Below, one piece after another: positions 11,141 through 21,703 of a stretch of DNA of 64,000 nt. The position numbers and the translations under genes are program-made. Source of the stretch: Ligula intestinalis (taxonomy: Eukaryota; Platyhelminthes; Cestoda; Diphyllobothriidea; Diphyllobothriidae). The notes under the pieces were generated by a model. That model ran no database searches. It worked only from the letters and a program-made list of their open reading frames with translations, and had not been told where the DNA came from. The first letter of the stretch is position 1. Every line of letters begins with the position of its first letter. Location: assembly GCA_036362985.1 (NCBI GenBank), contig JAYGXS010000002.1, positions 8,684,749-8,748,748 of the forward strand. The letters run 5' to 3'.

Positions 11141-11198
11141 CAACTTGGTATCAGAAATTGCCCCGTTTTCTTCTTCCTCTTCCAGGGATGATAAAAGC

Positions 11199-11954
11199 AC
11201 GAACAAATTGCTCCTCATGGCTGATTGACTTCTCCTATTAGGCGGAACGAACTAAGTGTGTCTGGGGTTTAAGTAGATCCCACAGACTTGGCCGCCACGT
11301 ATTTACCTCAAATATTCTCGTGCCCAAGTCAAATGTTTTGGTGAAGCCATTTTTAACTGTCGGTTACACGCGGAGGTGTCGTTCAGCATAGTCAGAAATA
11401 AAAAACGAAGGTACCTCATATCACGCTTGGTTTTCATGAACTGACGGTTTCCGTTCTGTCAGAGGTTCTGCAGGATTCAGTATGAAGACTGCAGGCGTTG
11501 GTATTTCATGTGTTTTAATACCGAGATCGGAGTGTTTTTGTAGCTAGGAGGAGGGGGAGGATCATCGACATGTGATTTCGATGCATTTTGGGTCACGGCT
11601 AAGTTTTATGTCAGATTGGCAGCGGTTAGTGAACAAGGCCTTTGTAGTTTGTCGCTTTTTAATGGAAATCTAGAAGGCCATTATGGACACTAAATCTGAA
11701 TGGTTGGTCTCCATTCGCAACAAACAACTCCTTCCCTGAGCTACAATGTTGGTGTTGGCCATTTGCCTAAGTAAGATCGTAGTTGGCCAGGCGTAGTGCG
11801 CTTCCATGTAAGCATGAACTCTTCGGCACCTTTTGATAAGCGTGGATGACTGTTGCTGGCCACAATTTCTGCTTTGTACAAGTCTGTGGTGGCTCCCAGC
11901 AGTCACCTGGAACCCAAGATCAGCCGCTGACGCATGGCGCCTTCGGCCTGCGTG
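11199..11954. other. Unassigned non-coding DNA
   Basis: No gene or repeat recognised. Confidence 0.4.
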
Positions 11955-12336
11955 CCCATGTCGTGACTAGCTCGCGTCGAAGCGAACTCTGCCAAAAGCT
12001 CACGACCGCTGTTCTCGATTTCGGAGAAAAACCAATCACAGATGCCGCAAAGTTGGTCCCTGGCCCGGCAACGAATCACACGCCTGCACGCGTAAGCAGA
12101 CCCTGTCAATGACCGCTGGCGTTAGGATGCATGCTGCTAAGACTTCACTTTGGACCGCGCCGCTCCAGCGGAAGGACGTGCGCTCTGAAAGTAAAACTTC
12201 CTCCTGCTTATTCCTTGTTCCTCTATATGCAGAATAAACTATTCCTTCTATTCTGGCCTCCACAGAATTCCTTTTTCCTAAGTAATCATGGCCTAGTTGC
12301 TGGGGTTTACCTTCATTTAACCCCCTGCGATAAGTC
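11955..12336 (+). repeat. Family A LTR-like repeat
   Basis: Sense copy starting TGACTAGCTCGCGTCGAAGC, with AAACCAATCACAGATGCCGC, a GCAGAATAAACTATTCC polyadenylation-like block and the terminal CCCTGCGATA. The GATCGC block is shortened compared with 7549-7975. Confidence 0.55.
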
Positions 12337-12594
12337 TATCTTAAAAGCTAGAAACATCGTGATTATTGTTAGGAGGGCCCAACACTCGCGCCGTCCCCGA
12401 GGCAGGATAACAAAGACGGAACACGCGAAACCACCGCTGACCAGTTTCTGAGGTCACGCATGACAAGGGCCACGAAAAGACGCATGCACGTGCGCGTGTC
12501 ACCGAGGGTGCGCCGGTCACCCGAGGACACAATGACTGAGGCATGAAGGCTACCTGTAGAGGCCAGTCATGGAGGGCCAATAGGGAACAGTGAC
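12337..12594. other. Unassigned non-coding DNA
   Basis: Short stretch without a recognisable feature. Confidence 0.35.
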
Positions 12595-12811
12595 TACTGG
12601 TCCTTAAAAATGCTGCCACCGCTGAAGGCGGCCACTCTGGTGCTGGAGACGCTGCCTACGACCCGAGACTCTGCTGCCGAGACGAGACCGACACAGAGCA
12701 CAATCTGCTGGGCACACAGGAAACAGAGCTGATGTACTAGTACAAATGACAGTAAATTACTATCTACTATCCTGTTCTGCCTTCTCTTCCTAACACGTAA
12801 CTGGGGGACAT
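12595..12811 (+). repeat. LTR-like repeat interrupted by a TIR element
   Basis: Inverted homologue of 2525-2745. It ends at GGGGGACAT (12803-12811). Its continuation, ACCAGTGTTGACACAG, resumes at 13393 after the insertion. Comparison with the uninterrupted copy at 2.5 kb proves that 12812-13383 plus one GGGGGACAT is inserted DNA. Confidence 0.55.
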
Positions 12812-13383
12812 GGCAGCAGTAGCTTATGCAGGCCCACTCATTAATCCCTACTGCCCTCATGTTTTTCTACGAAAACGGTGGTTAAAGGGTTTATGGGTGG
12901 CGAATTAGGACACGCAGTGGAATATACTTTGATAAATGCTAACTGTATTTTTTACTGTATTTAGAAGTGTTGTTGATTTATATCTGTAGATTTTCCTAAT
13001 CTGCATTATCGTTAGCTTATTGCGGAAAAACCCGATTATTAAATTGCAGGTTTCTTGAATTTCCCGAAAAATTGAAATGGTGGTAAGGAGGTTGTCCACT
13101 TCGGCTTACCTGTGGTCCAACGTACCGTTCTGGAGTTGGATTATTAAAGTCCGCGGCACGAAGCGCCGTGCACACATTCAATTTACATGCGGAGCAAGTT
13201 ACTTCCAGCGGCCGCGGGAAGCAACTTCGACTGCATTTTTTTTCAGTTAAAACTTACTTCTAAAAATTTCCTTCGCTGCCTATCCGATTTCCCCACCCTC
13301 TAAAACTCTATAACCACCGTTTTTGCAGGATAAAATGCTGGGATTAGGGGTATATGAGTGAGCTTACAAAAGCTACTTTTGCC
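12812..13383. mobile_element. TIR element with 9-bp target duplication (Mutator-like MITE?)
   Basis: A 572-bp non-coding element with ends GGCAGCAGTAGCTTATG and, inverted, GGCAAAAGTAGCTTTTG. It is flanked by perfect 9-bp direct repeats GGGGGACAT (12803-12811 and 13384-13392). Homologous copies lie at 49011-50066 and 54183-54710. Long degenerate TIRs with a 9-bp duplication are the signature of the Mutator/MULE superfamily. hAT (8 bp) is the alternative if one G of the run belongs to the terminus. No transposase is present, so it is non-autonomous. Confidence 0.65.
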
Positions 13384-13392
13384 GGGGGACAT

Positions 13393-13879
13393 GACCAGTG
13401 TTGACACAGGAACACACTAGGTTAAAACAGTTATCCACCTCGACTTCGAACGCCCCCAGCCGCGCTGACCGTATGGTCTGACTTGTGATAGTAAGGAAAT
13501 CTGATGGTTTGGACATCGCAAACGACGATACCCGTGGAATGCGAGCAGGGCGGTGACTTATTTGGAAATTAGTTTACGGTGGGTCGGACTTACCCTGCAT
13601 CTACCACACTCATTCCTCCCTCATCCACTAGTGTGGCGTCGATTGATAGGCAATTTCAATACGACAGTGGGTGGACACCCTGGCTGACAGAGGTAACCAG
13701 TCCGCCTACGCTTTTCACACGCAGGCTGGTTCCCCTAAATGTAGCAGGCTCTCCCTAGGGCGGCGGCTCGGATCCTATATGTGTGAAAAAGCAATAGAGC
13801 TCACAGTGAGAAAGAAGCACTGCAGCCTGACGGTCAATCTTGGGAAGAAGTGAGTTGCTTCTTTAGTTGGCAACCTTTC
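13393..13879. other. Right half of the interrupted LTR-like repeat, then unassigned DNA
   Basis: The first ~50 bp (ACCAGTGTTGACACAGGAA) match minus-strand 2470-2510. The rest has no recognisable feature. Confidence 0.35.
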
Positions 13880-13965
13880 TAGCACGCTGTGATGGACTTC
13901 TCGCAGTGGGCTAAGTTAATAGATAAAGCCCTTGCCAGTGCGATCTTTAGGCCCGGTGGCGCCAG
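13880..13965 (-). repeat. Family A copy, 3'-end part (split)
   Basis: TCGCAGTGGGCTAAGTTAA..CAGTGCGATCTTTAGGCCCG is the reverse of the family A 3' end. The copy is broken at 13966 by the ~870-bp repeat C and appears to continue at 14833. Confidence 0.4.
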
Positions 13966-14832
13966 GTGTATGTGGATATAGTACACAGTGGGCTCCCTAT
14001 AGTAGGTAGTTAGGCCAGATAAACTTTTGACCTCAGTCTCACTCCCTGGTGCGAACTTCTGCAATATTTCCCTAGCATATATCGGTCCATGTTTTGCAAA
14101 ATAATCAGCCTAGTAGTTGTTGTGGTGCTACTAGACGATGTTACTCCTACTACTTCTACTGATATTTACTTACAACTGTCCGGCAGCTACATGCGCTGTT
14201 GAGAAGCCAAATTACCTGCCAGGGCATGTAGGGTTTACGTTAACCACGATAAGGAGAGGAATCTATTTATGGCCCCTGCGTTTACCTTGCGATAGCTGGT
14301 CAAGCATCTCAGCCATCAACCTTTTAGCTGCGCCTTGTTAGAACACATGTGGATGCGAAATCGGGATCATAGTTTGTCGAGCCGTGCCTTGAATTTCTAC
14401 AGTAACTAGTTTTGCTCAGAAACAAACTTCTCCAAAATCATCTAGTCATAAAAATTTACTAATTCCTATAACAGTAGTAAAACTTCAGTAATAAGACATG
14501 CATCCTATTTTATCAATTTAATATGAGCTTACCGCCTGAAGTGATTCTGTAGGCACCTGATCTCATCCAGGAAGTAAGTTTTTTTTAACTAGCTTCACAT
14601 TGTTACTACTTCAACTCGTGTTTGCACTGCTAAGTCTTGATATTGATAGGACTGGAAGCGGCAGTATTATTTCTATTTAACTGAAAGTGGAAAAGTGCAA
14701 GTACCATTAAAAGTAAAAATGATGAATACAGTAAGGTGAGAGCGCAATACAAGTACTACTCTAGAGAACAGTAGTACAACGATACAGTATCAGGTAAGTG
14801 CGGTAGGACAGTTTAATTCAGTGCAACAGGAA
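13966..14832 (+). repeat. Repeat C, copy 1 (near-identical to 58951-59839)
   Basis: From GTGTATGTGGATATAGTACA to TTCAGTGCAACAGGAA this 867-bp block matches 58951-59839 in the same orientation almost base for base. Differences are scattered substitutions, a 29-bp length difference near 14410 and a variable AGTAGTAC tract near 14760. No protein or terminal repeats are evident. It sits inside a family A copy, so it behaves like a mobile unit or a recent duplicate. Confidence 0.65.
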
Positions 14833-15145
14833 ACAGGTAGGAGGAATTTGACTGCCGGACGAGCATAGGTTTGCACCCGAGCGAGACAGGACCCGAAATG
14901 TCTGAGCATGGCGATCATCGCCTGTTCTAGAGCGGTCTTTTATGGGAATCAGCCTTAAATGATGATTGACCAGACAGACCGGGAGAGACAGGCGTTCGTG
15001 TGCCCACACTTATTATTAGAGATGTTAAACATCGGTGCAGTTCGCGATGCTTGTGATTGGCTGTCCCACGGGGCACCGAGACTGCCATCGCATGAACTCA
15101 TCTGTGGCGTGACGCAGAAGTAGCACGATAGGGCCACTACAGATT
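14833..15145 (-). repeat. Family A-like copy, continuation after repeat C
   Basis: ACAGGTAGGAGGAATTTGAC, then TCATCGCCTG.. and TTGTGATTGGCTGTCCCAC follow the order seen in the 4985-5420 copy. Some family A sequence around the insertion point is missing, so the junction is not a clean insertion. Confidence 0.4.
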
Positions 15146-15224
15146 CGAGCCCATTGATTTAGTATTGAGAGGAACTTTTGGTCACTCACTCCACATAGGC
15201 AACCATGTGCTAAGATCCATCGCT

Positions 15225-15612
15225 GCTAATGAGTGCGCCTGCACTGAAGGCGGCCCCTTTAAAAGCCAATCACAGATGCCGCAAAGCTAATCTATCCCGA
15301 CGGCGAATAAGACGCATGCACGCCTAGGTCGATGCAGTCTGTCCGGCCAATAACCTCTAAGGCCGACCAGAAAATGACCGTTCTATGTGGCCCCTGGCAT
15401 GCCTGCTGCTAAGCCCGTACTTAGGACCCGGCTAGCCTCCTAGCTGGTCATGCGCTCCTACGTCAAACTTTTTCCTGCTTATTCTCCGCTCCTCTGTATA
15501 AATAATAAAATATTCCTTATACTCTGACCCTCCCAAGACTTCTTCTCTCCTAAGGAACCATTGGCTGAAGATCGCAGTTGTCAGGGTTTAATTCACTTAA
15601 TCTCCTGCGATG
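15225..15612 (+). repeat. Family A LTR-like repeat
   Basis: Sense copy with AAGCCAATCACAGATGCCGC, TGTATAAATAATAAAATATTCC (polyadenylation-like) and CTGAAGATCGCAGTTG, ending CTCCTGCGATG. The 5' end is truncated. Confidence 0.5.
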
Positions 15613-15904
15613 AGCCCTCTGCTGTGCCGTGGAGATAGATGCTCTGGCGTTGACCTCACCCTTTCTCTCTTGTCCCATGCACAATTTTGTTGTCCGAACA
15701 TGTCAACCTCTTGACGCAGTGACCGACGTGACTTGGGGGCCGACATCTAGGCGTGACCAGCATCCCCCCTCCTCCCTCGTGGACGCTGCACATTCCGATT
15801 AACGCATATCTTCAACTCATCTGACGTCGTTTTTCGTCCGGCGCTCTTTCAGCTCAGCAAAGAGAAGAAAAAGAGAATCTTGCTTTATTAAACATCATAA
15901 ATGT
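15613..15904. other. Unassigned non-coding DNA
   Basis: No recognisable feature. Confidence 0.35.
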
Positions 15905-16690
15905 TCACATGCACTATATTTTCGGACTATAAGGCACACTCAACAGCCTTTCACTTTCTTCAAAAAATGACAATGAACCTTATAACCCAGAGCGTCTTAT
16001 TTAGCGAATAATTGTGGTTACTGATCCTGAAGCGATTTTGTGTGGTAAACTGCGCTGCGCCAATCCATAGTCAGGAGCCTGTCGAAGTAATATCTTACTG
16101 TGCTGCATCATAATATTGTGTAGGGATCCCCAAACGGTACTACAAATGGCAGAAGAAGATCACGAATTCTCGAATACAAGGCGACAGCGCGGGGCGACTT
16201 ACATCACCATCTGCCAATGGATCGTAGATGTCTGAGTTATGGCACCAGTCTCGTCTGTGGTCCGAGCTTTCACGAAGGCCAGAATCATCAATGAATTGCC
16301 CGGTAATAACATTGACACTGACTTGGATAATGACGAGAGGGATCCCGGTATGATGAATGCTGTAATGGCCCGAATGTTCCCCTCGGATACCGAAGATGAA
16401 GCATTTTAGGGATTTGCGGGCGAGTAATGAACTGAAAAAACTGAATGTATTGTGTTGTATTTTACGTGTTATAACTGAAGATTTTTGAAGATTATTTTGA
16501 ATTAAGTTGAAAGTCATTGTGAATGCGTTCAATAAAGTTTGACTGACTGGCTAATTTAGCTGTTTTGTTTCCCTTAATGTGCCTTCTAGCCCCATGTGTT
16601 TTATACAAGAAAAGGTTTCGAAAAGAAACCACTCATTTAGATTACGCCTTACAATCCACTGCGCCCTAGAATGCGAAAAATGCAGTTATA
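15905..16690 (+). mobile_element. Pogo-like DNA transposon remnant
   Basis: The left part has TTTTCGGACTATAAGGCACAC. The right part, in inverse, has TTTTTCGCATTCTAGGGCGC and TTGTAAGGCGTAATC. These are imperfect relatives of the 'ACTATAAGGCGCA' repeats at the ends of some Tc1/mariner-pogo elements. A short transposase C-terminal frame lies between them. At under 800 bp it is an internally deleted derivative. The boundaries are approximate. Confidence 0.4.
16146..16409 (+). pseudogene. Pogo/Tigger-type transposase C-terminal remnant
   Basis: Eighty-eight codons from ATG at 16146 to TAG at 16407-16409, with one internal TGA at 16233-16235 where a tryptophan would fit. Residues around TYITICQWIVDV, then VVRAFTKARIINELPG and an acidic tail ending DTEDEAF, match the layout behind the DDE domain of pogo/Jerky-type transposases (a tryptophan-rich helix, then a 'SFRKAGI' motif and an acidic end). 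The catalytic DDE domain itself is absent, so it cannot transpose. The family call rests on motif memory and needs a profile search. Confidence 0.45.
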
Positions 16691-17334
16691 GCATCCAACC
16701 AATCATGGGCATCCTTGCTGGGGCCATTGAACGGACCCCAGCAAACCCATAACGGCAGCTGACATCATTAATTGTCAGTTTTGGACACGACTCAACACAA
16801 CATACACCCTTGTTTTGGTGAGCGTTTATTGTTGCCTGGGAGAGTAGCTCGAGGTTCTGAACAGAAAAAAACCCTAATTATGTCGTCTTGTTGCTTCTTC
16901 CTGCTATTCGCTGCCTGGTTTAATGATGTGGCACCTAAATATCACTGCAGCCTTAACCAGAAAACAGCAGTACACGACCACAGTCCTCCGTCGATTTCGA
17001 CGATGGGCAGCCGCGTGCTCCAACAAGTCGCAGCAAACGCTGAAACAAGCCGAAGCAGACACTGAAGCAAGCTGGGCAAGCAACACGAAAGCGACAGCAA
17101 GCAGCAGCAACGCAGAGAACTCGTGCGAGAGAAAACAGAAGTTAAGGCAGACGCGCACAGAATCTACCCACTCGCTCGCCTCTCCCACCTCCATGTCCGG
17201 TGTAAAGGCAAAGTCAATAAGACCGAGGATGATGGCTGGCGCGATAGTCACTTAACATGTGTACACTTGACTCAACAAACTTCGCTAGGAAGGCTCCCTC
17301 ATGCGTGAGAACGTCATAAAGGCCACATTGCGAA
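16691..17334. other. Unassigned non-coding DNA
   Basis: A purine-rich CAGCAA/GAAGCA-type stretch at about 17020-17130 gives long open frames on both strands. They look compositional rather than coding. Confidence 0.35.
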
Positions 17335-17660
17335 GGAGCCATTGCAGCCTGACTCTCAGTTCTCCACCTCCTCACATACGCACACACAAACACACGCGTA
17401 CCAGAGGAGCAGCAACGTAGGAGGCTCGAGTTGTCCCATCAGTTGGCAAACCCTCCAAGCCACGGCTTTTAGCGCACAGTGATAAATTCAAGCGCATCAG
17501 CTTCATTATAGTGAGGAAAGAAGCGCGCTGAGGGTCGACCTCACTCTCTCCCTCACCGTCTAGCTACCGCCTAGTTGATCGGTCACCTGAGGTGGGGCCT
17601 GGAACCCAGTGGGAGCGTAAACGCATGCACCGACACGAAGTCAGAACCGAGAGAAAATCG
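17335..17660 (+). repeat. Family D fragment (matches 62180-62505)
   Basis: CCTGACTCTCAGTTCTCCAC, ACATACGCACACACAAACAC, CACGGCTTTTAGCGCAC and CACTCTCTC..CCGTCTA recur in the same order and orientation at 62180-62505, with roughly 85% identity by eye. The segment is non-coding. Confidence 0.55.
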
Positions 17661-18197
17661 CCAGCGCCTACCAGGCCGCAGAGACCGTTGTTTGCTAAGG
17701 TCTGGAATTGCATAGGCATACAGACCTTGAATCTGAGAAGGGTGAGAGCAGCCTGGGCCAACACCCTTCTGAGACAGATTGTTGAGACAGGTAATCGCTG
17801 CTGCTATCCCACACCTAGAACACTTCAAGCTAAGCCGAGTCTAATACCCTGGGTAGGACGAAATCGGCTACGCACCCAGTCTAGCGAAGAACAACAATAG
17901 GAGCAAGGTGTCCGCTATTGATTCGACGTGCAAACCAGTTCAAGTGTAGCGGCAAACAGTTGCATGCCAACTTAAACAAAAGGTGAAACGTACAAGTTAA
18001 AGAAATGCGTAGCAACTAGAATAGTTCTATGAAATTGTGTACAAATGAAAGTACGACAAAGTTGTAAATAAATACAAGTTTGACAAAGGGCTACCACACG
18101 ATATTTATGCCTAGGCGGACCATGCACGAGGGACCTTTCAGCTGGCAGGTGTATCTGCGCGTTCACTTCGGTCTAGATCTGGCGTAAACCTCTTGTG
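17661..18197. other. Unassigned non-coding DNA
   Basis: No recognisable feature. Confidence 0.35.
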
Positions 18198-18562
18198 CGC
18201 TCTCGTGCGCTGAGGACTGTTCACCGAACTTTGCCTGTGTGCTTGTAGCTGTTGTGGTGAACCATAGCCTAAGATATGCCAACTCTAATTCTGAGTTTGC
18301 TCCGGGAGTAATGGACGATCAGTGGTGTGAATGGGGCCTGGTTAGGGGTACGCGACTGAATTAACAAGCCAGTTAACCTGTCACGCACTCGTGCGATGAA
18401 GGATGTTCACGGAACTTTGCCTGTGTACTTGTGGTTTAGGTGCGAGCGACTTTGGTTAATCATAGCCTTCTTGCATACTGAGCTTGCTCTCGCCGATCGG
18501 TAACGTGAATGAGGCCTGGCTGGGCGCACACGACTGAGTTAGCCAGCTGGTCACTTTGCCAC
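18198..18562. repeat. Tandem duplication, unit ~180-186 bp
   Basis: Unit 1 (18198-18383) and unit 2 (18384-18562) share ACTTTGCCTGTGT.CTTGT, CATAGCC, GTGAATG.GGCCTGG and ACGACTGA.TTA.C.AGC.G. Identity is moderate, so it is an old duplication. It has no coding content. Confidence 0.6.
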
Positions 18563-18727
18563 ACCCCGCCAGAACAGCAGTTGCAAATCATTTAAAGCTC
18601 AGTCAATAAGCGATGAATTCCCCTTATTTCCTATCCCTCTGTGATTCCTGTCTTAATATGGGGGAACTGGAGAAAGCTTCCAGAAATATTCATAGCCTTT
18701 TTTTCTCAATGTGATCATCGGAGCACG

Positions 18728-19510
18728 TCAAATTATCTGCGAACTGCGCTTAGGCGTAAGGCTGATGTCCGAACGTGTGTCGAGTTGGAGGCGTACAGGT
18801 TTTCCATTGATAGTAATGGTAAGGTGTTTTATCCGTGCCTCAGATTCAGTCTTGAAGGTGGCTAGAATTGAATGAGACTTTAGACCGGAAAAAGAGGAAA
18901 GACGTTTGGGAAGCATCATCAAGGCCGTCAACCTCCGTAGGGTTGAGTTAAAGCCCTGTTCAATTTTACTGTGCTGATGAGTTCTGATTTCAGCATCGCG
19001 AAATGACTGGAGAGCGCACATGAAGATAGGGCACCTGAACTGGTTTTCTGCCATCAGTGGCAGCTTGAACTTTTCATACTCGCGGTTGATGATACTGGCG
19101 AGAGTCAGCAAATCGTCCATCTCTTTCTTCATCAGCTTGAGACGCTGGCATCTTTTATTGAACAGGGATGACTTCTACCCAAAAGTCCCTGACAGCTGTT
19201 TAACGGTTTCATTGAATGCGAAGTTACGGGGTTTTTTCGGCCGAAGCACGTCTGTGTACCGCTCGTGCTCGTTGGTGCCCAATTGGTGTAATACTAGGCG
19301 CACCTTCAAAGCATCAATCGATTTTGTAAACGCCAAAATGTCTTCCCAACGTTTAAATCGAGCGTCGAAAGCCCTGTCGGAATTGGGATCGTAAATAAAG
19401 TCGGTGATATAGGCAGTAACCACATCCGCTGACGTGGACTGTTTCTCAGAGGATTCTGGGTCATAAAAATGCAAACTCAAATTTTGCATCATGGATTCCA
19501 TCACCTTCAA
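18728..19510 (-). pseudogene. Gypsy-type gag/protease fragment
   Basis: One frame from 19510 to 18728, interrupted by a single TAG near 19178-19180. The upstream part (residues around DPNSDRAFDARFKRWEDI, then KVRLVLHQLG and FNETVKQL) is the gag core familiar from worm and flatworm Gypsy elements. The downstream part ends in a retropepsin start, RLQLDTRSDISL. The catalytic triad DTG/DSG reads DTR here, so the protease is dead. The nucleocapsid zinc-knuckle region between them appears deleted. It abuts the assembly gap on its 5' side. Confidence 0.65.
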
Positions 19511-19556
19511 GCGGGTCGCCTCGAACTGGGCTTGATTTTGCTGCAGGATATTCAGC

Positions 19557-19656
19557 NNNNNNNNNNNNNNNNNNNNNNNNNNNNNNNNNNNNNNNNNNNN
19601 NNNNNNNNNNNNNNNNNNNNNNNNNNNNNNNNNNNNNNNNNNNNNNNNNNNNNNNN
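19557..19656. other. Assembly gap (100 N)
   Basis: Exactly 100 N, the usual arbitrary scaffold gap. A Gypsy gag lies on one side and the middle of a CR1-like RT on the other, so the true distance and even the adjacency are unproven. Confidence 0.98.
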
Positions 19657-21184
19657 CTTTTTGAAGTCGAAGAATATAACATCAATTGGATAGCCTTTAT
19701 CAGCGGCCTTTGTCCACTTCTCCTGTGAGTAAAGAGCACTCGTGAGACAAGAGCGTCCTGGGCGAAAGCCGTGCTGTCCATCACATAGTATTTTGTTGTT
19801 TTCGAGGAAATACATTAAATGATTCTTAATAATGCGCTCCATTACTTTGCTCGCGATGCAAGTTAGACTGACAGGACGGTAATTTGCGCAATCAAGTCGC
19901 GAACCTCCCTTATAGATCGGGGTGACGTTTGCCCACTTCCATTCTTCTGGGAGTTCGCCTTCGTCAAAAGATTTCTGGAAGATGGCAGCCAGGGGTTTGC
20001 ATAGTTCGTTAGCTAATTCTTTTAGTGCTAGTGCAGGAATTTTGTCCGGCCCAGGTGATTTGGCTGGCTTAAGTTGGAGTAATTCGGCCCTGACAGTGTT
20101 GTGTGAAAACTCTAGGTCCTCTATTTTGGGCAATAAGGAGGAGGGTAAGGGTGCAGTTATCGGTTGATGAGCGGACGGACCGTCAGCAAAAGCTGAAGGT
20201 TCTCGGGTGTAGACGGATTCAAAGAAATCGGAGAGGAGGGAGGCTTTCATCTGGTCTTCGGTCACCAGTTGTCCATCGGCTGATCTAAGGGCAGGGATCA
20301 GTTCCTGAGATCTCTTCGTGCTTCGTATGTAACCGTACAAGATCTTGGGGTGTTCCAGCGACTTATGTAATATGTTCAACTCGTATTTCTTGCGCAGTTT
20401 AGTAGCTTCTCTTTTACAAATGTTACGTTGTTGCTTATACTCCCGTAAGTGTTTACCGGAGCCGGTTAATCTGTAGCGTCTCCAGAAGCGGTTTCTTTTT
20501 TTGAAAGTGGCCTGCAAGTTTGAGTTCATCCACTTCGGGCGATTCGTACTTCTCTTTCTTCTGAAGGGACAGTTGAGACAGAGAGTCCTTTTCAACGTCG
20601 AGCTAAAGGTCATCCACTGTTCATTTGCCCCACCTTGGAGATCTGTTTCCCATGATACCTCTGACATTTCTCTTCTCATAAGTGGGTAGTCGCCCTTCCA
20701 AATGTTACTTTCCCATGTGTCGGAGGAGTAGGGTTTGGAGAACAGCGAGTACTCGAAATACAGCATAATATGGTCGCTTGACCCTAATGATGGTCGATCC
20801 TGCAGGTCAATCACAGTTTCCTCCTCTCGTGTAAAGATAAGGTCGAGACAGTTCGACTGTTGTCCTTCCCTAGCCCGCGTTCCAAACGCGACGGTTTGGC
20901 AGAGCAGTTTGGCTGTGGCCCATTGTAGTAATTTGTGATTGAAGTTGTCTTGAAGACCCTGTGCAGTCCATGTCTGCCAGTCAACACCAGGAGCGTTAAA
21001 GTCCCCAACGATTAGGATGTCTTTTTTCTCACTAACCCTATACAATTCTGCTATGAGGATAGTGTCTTGGTCATGAGAATGGTTTGGCGGGCGGTATGTC
21101 ACCGAAAGCGTCAGTGGCCTGGCGTACTTAGCAGATATAGTAATATTTAGCATTTCCACATCTCGTGCTAGGACCGGTACTTCA
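19657..21184 (-). pseudogene. NL-A: CR1-like EN/RT, 3' half
   Basis: Minus-strand frame entered from the nested NL-B element at 21184 and running to the gap. It begins in the middle of an apurinic-like endonuclease (VTYRPP, then GDFNAPGVDW and the SSDH histidine motif). It continues through a linker and the N-terminal half of the reverse transcriptase (SPGPDKIP, then WKWANVTPIYKGG, NYRPVSLT, QHGFRPGRSC). The frame enters the gap just after FFDFKK, immediately before the expected AFD of RT motif A. The rest of RT is missing. The 5' half of the same copy is at 26148-26985. The frame shows no stop here, so the copy is not very old. Confidence 0.75.
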
Positions 21185-21703
21185 TAATAATCATAATAAT
21201 AATAATAATTTGTATATTTAAGGCCCAAGGGGCCCTGTCGTTACAAACTTAGTGCTATCGTGAAAATAAAAATAATAATGATAAGCAGTGAACTCTTATA
21301 AATAATTGTCATCGGCAGTAAAAAAAACTCCTAGATCGGTGGATGAGTTCAGCGGGCCACCGAGTTCAAAAAAAGTTTAGGAGAAAAAACTGCCTTAATA
21401 GGTAAAAGGGTTTGATGTGGTTAGTTTGGGACCTGATGTTGAGGGTTCGGGACGTTTATGGTCATGGGAAAAAAATAATATATCGTTGAGTTAGGAAGGG
21501 GTCATCCGGAAGGCAGGAGAAGGCAGTAGAAGTCAAGGCAACGTCATCGAGTTGCGACCCACCAGATTCCAGAGCCAATCGCGAAGACCACAACGAAGGT
21601 TGCAAAAACGGAGAAGAATTCGCAGCCCTTGGAAGTGATGCTTGACTCTGCAGAGGGAAATGCTAACATATTTAGAAACCATTTTAGTATCCTGGGAAGA
21701 GCT

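Larger units (their letters stand above)
10741..11198. mobile_element. Foldback element with ~118-bp inverted arms
   Basis: The left arm 10741-10857 is the inverse complement of the right arm 11080-11198, with clear but imperfect identity (shared CAATTTCTGA/TCAGAAATTG-type blocks and GAAACGTCA). A ~220-bp unrelated centre separates them. Each arm contains a hammerhead-like core, described separately. Inverted terminal repeats carrying such motifs are known in Penelope-like elements, so this may be a non-autonomous derivative of that class. Confidence 0.6.

Noticed and set aside
16904..17255. Overlapping open frames on both strands, 110-115 codons
   Set aside because: Caused by a skewed CAGCAA/GAAGCA-rich segment. 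Both strands open together, which argues for composition rather than coding.
18972..19010. CTGATGAG..GCGAAATGAC resembling a hammerhead
   Set aside because: Lies antisense to the Gypsy gag coding region, and stem II and cleavage triplet do not fit.
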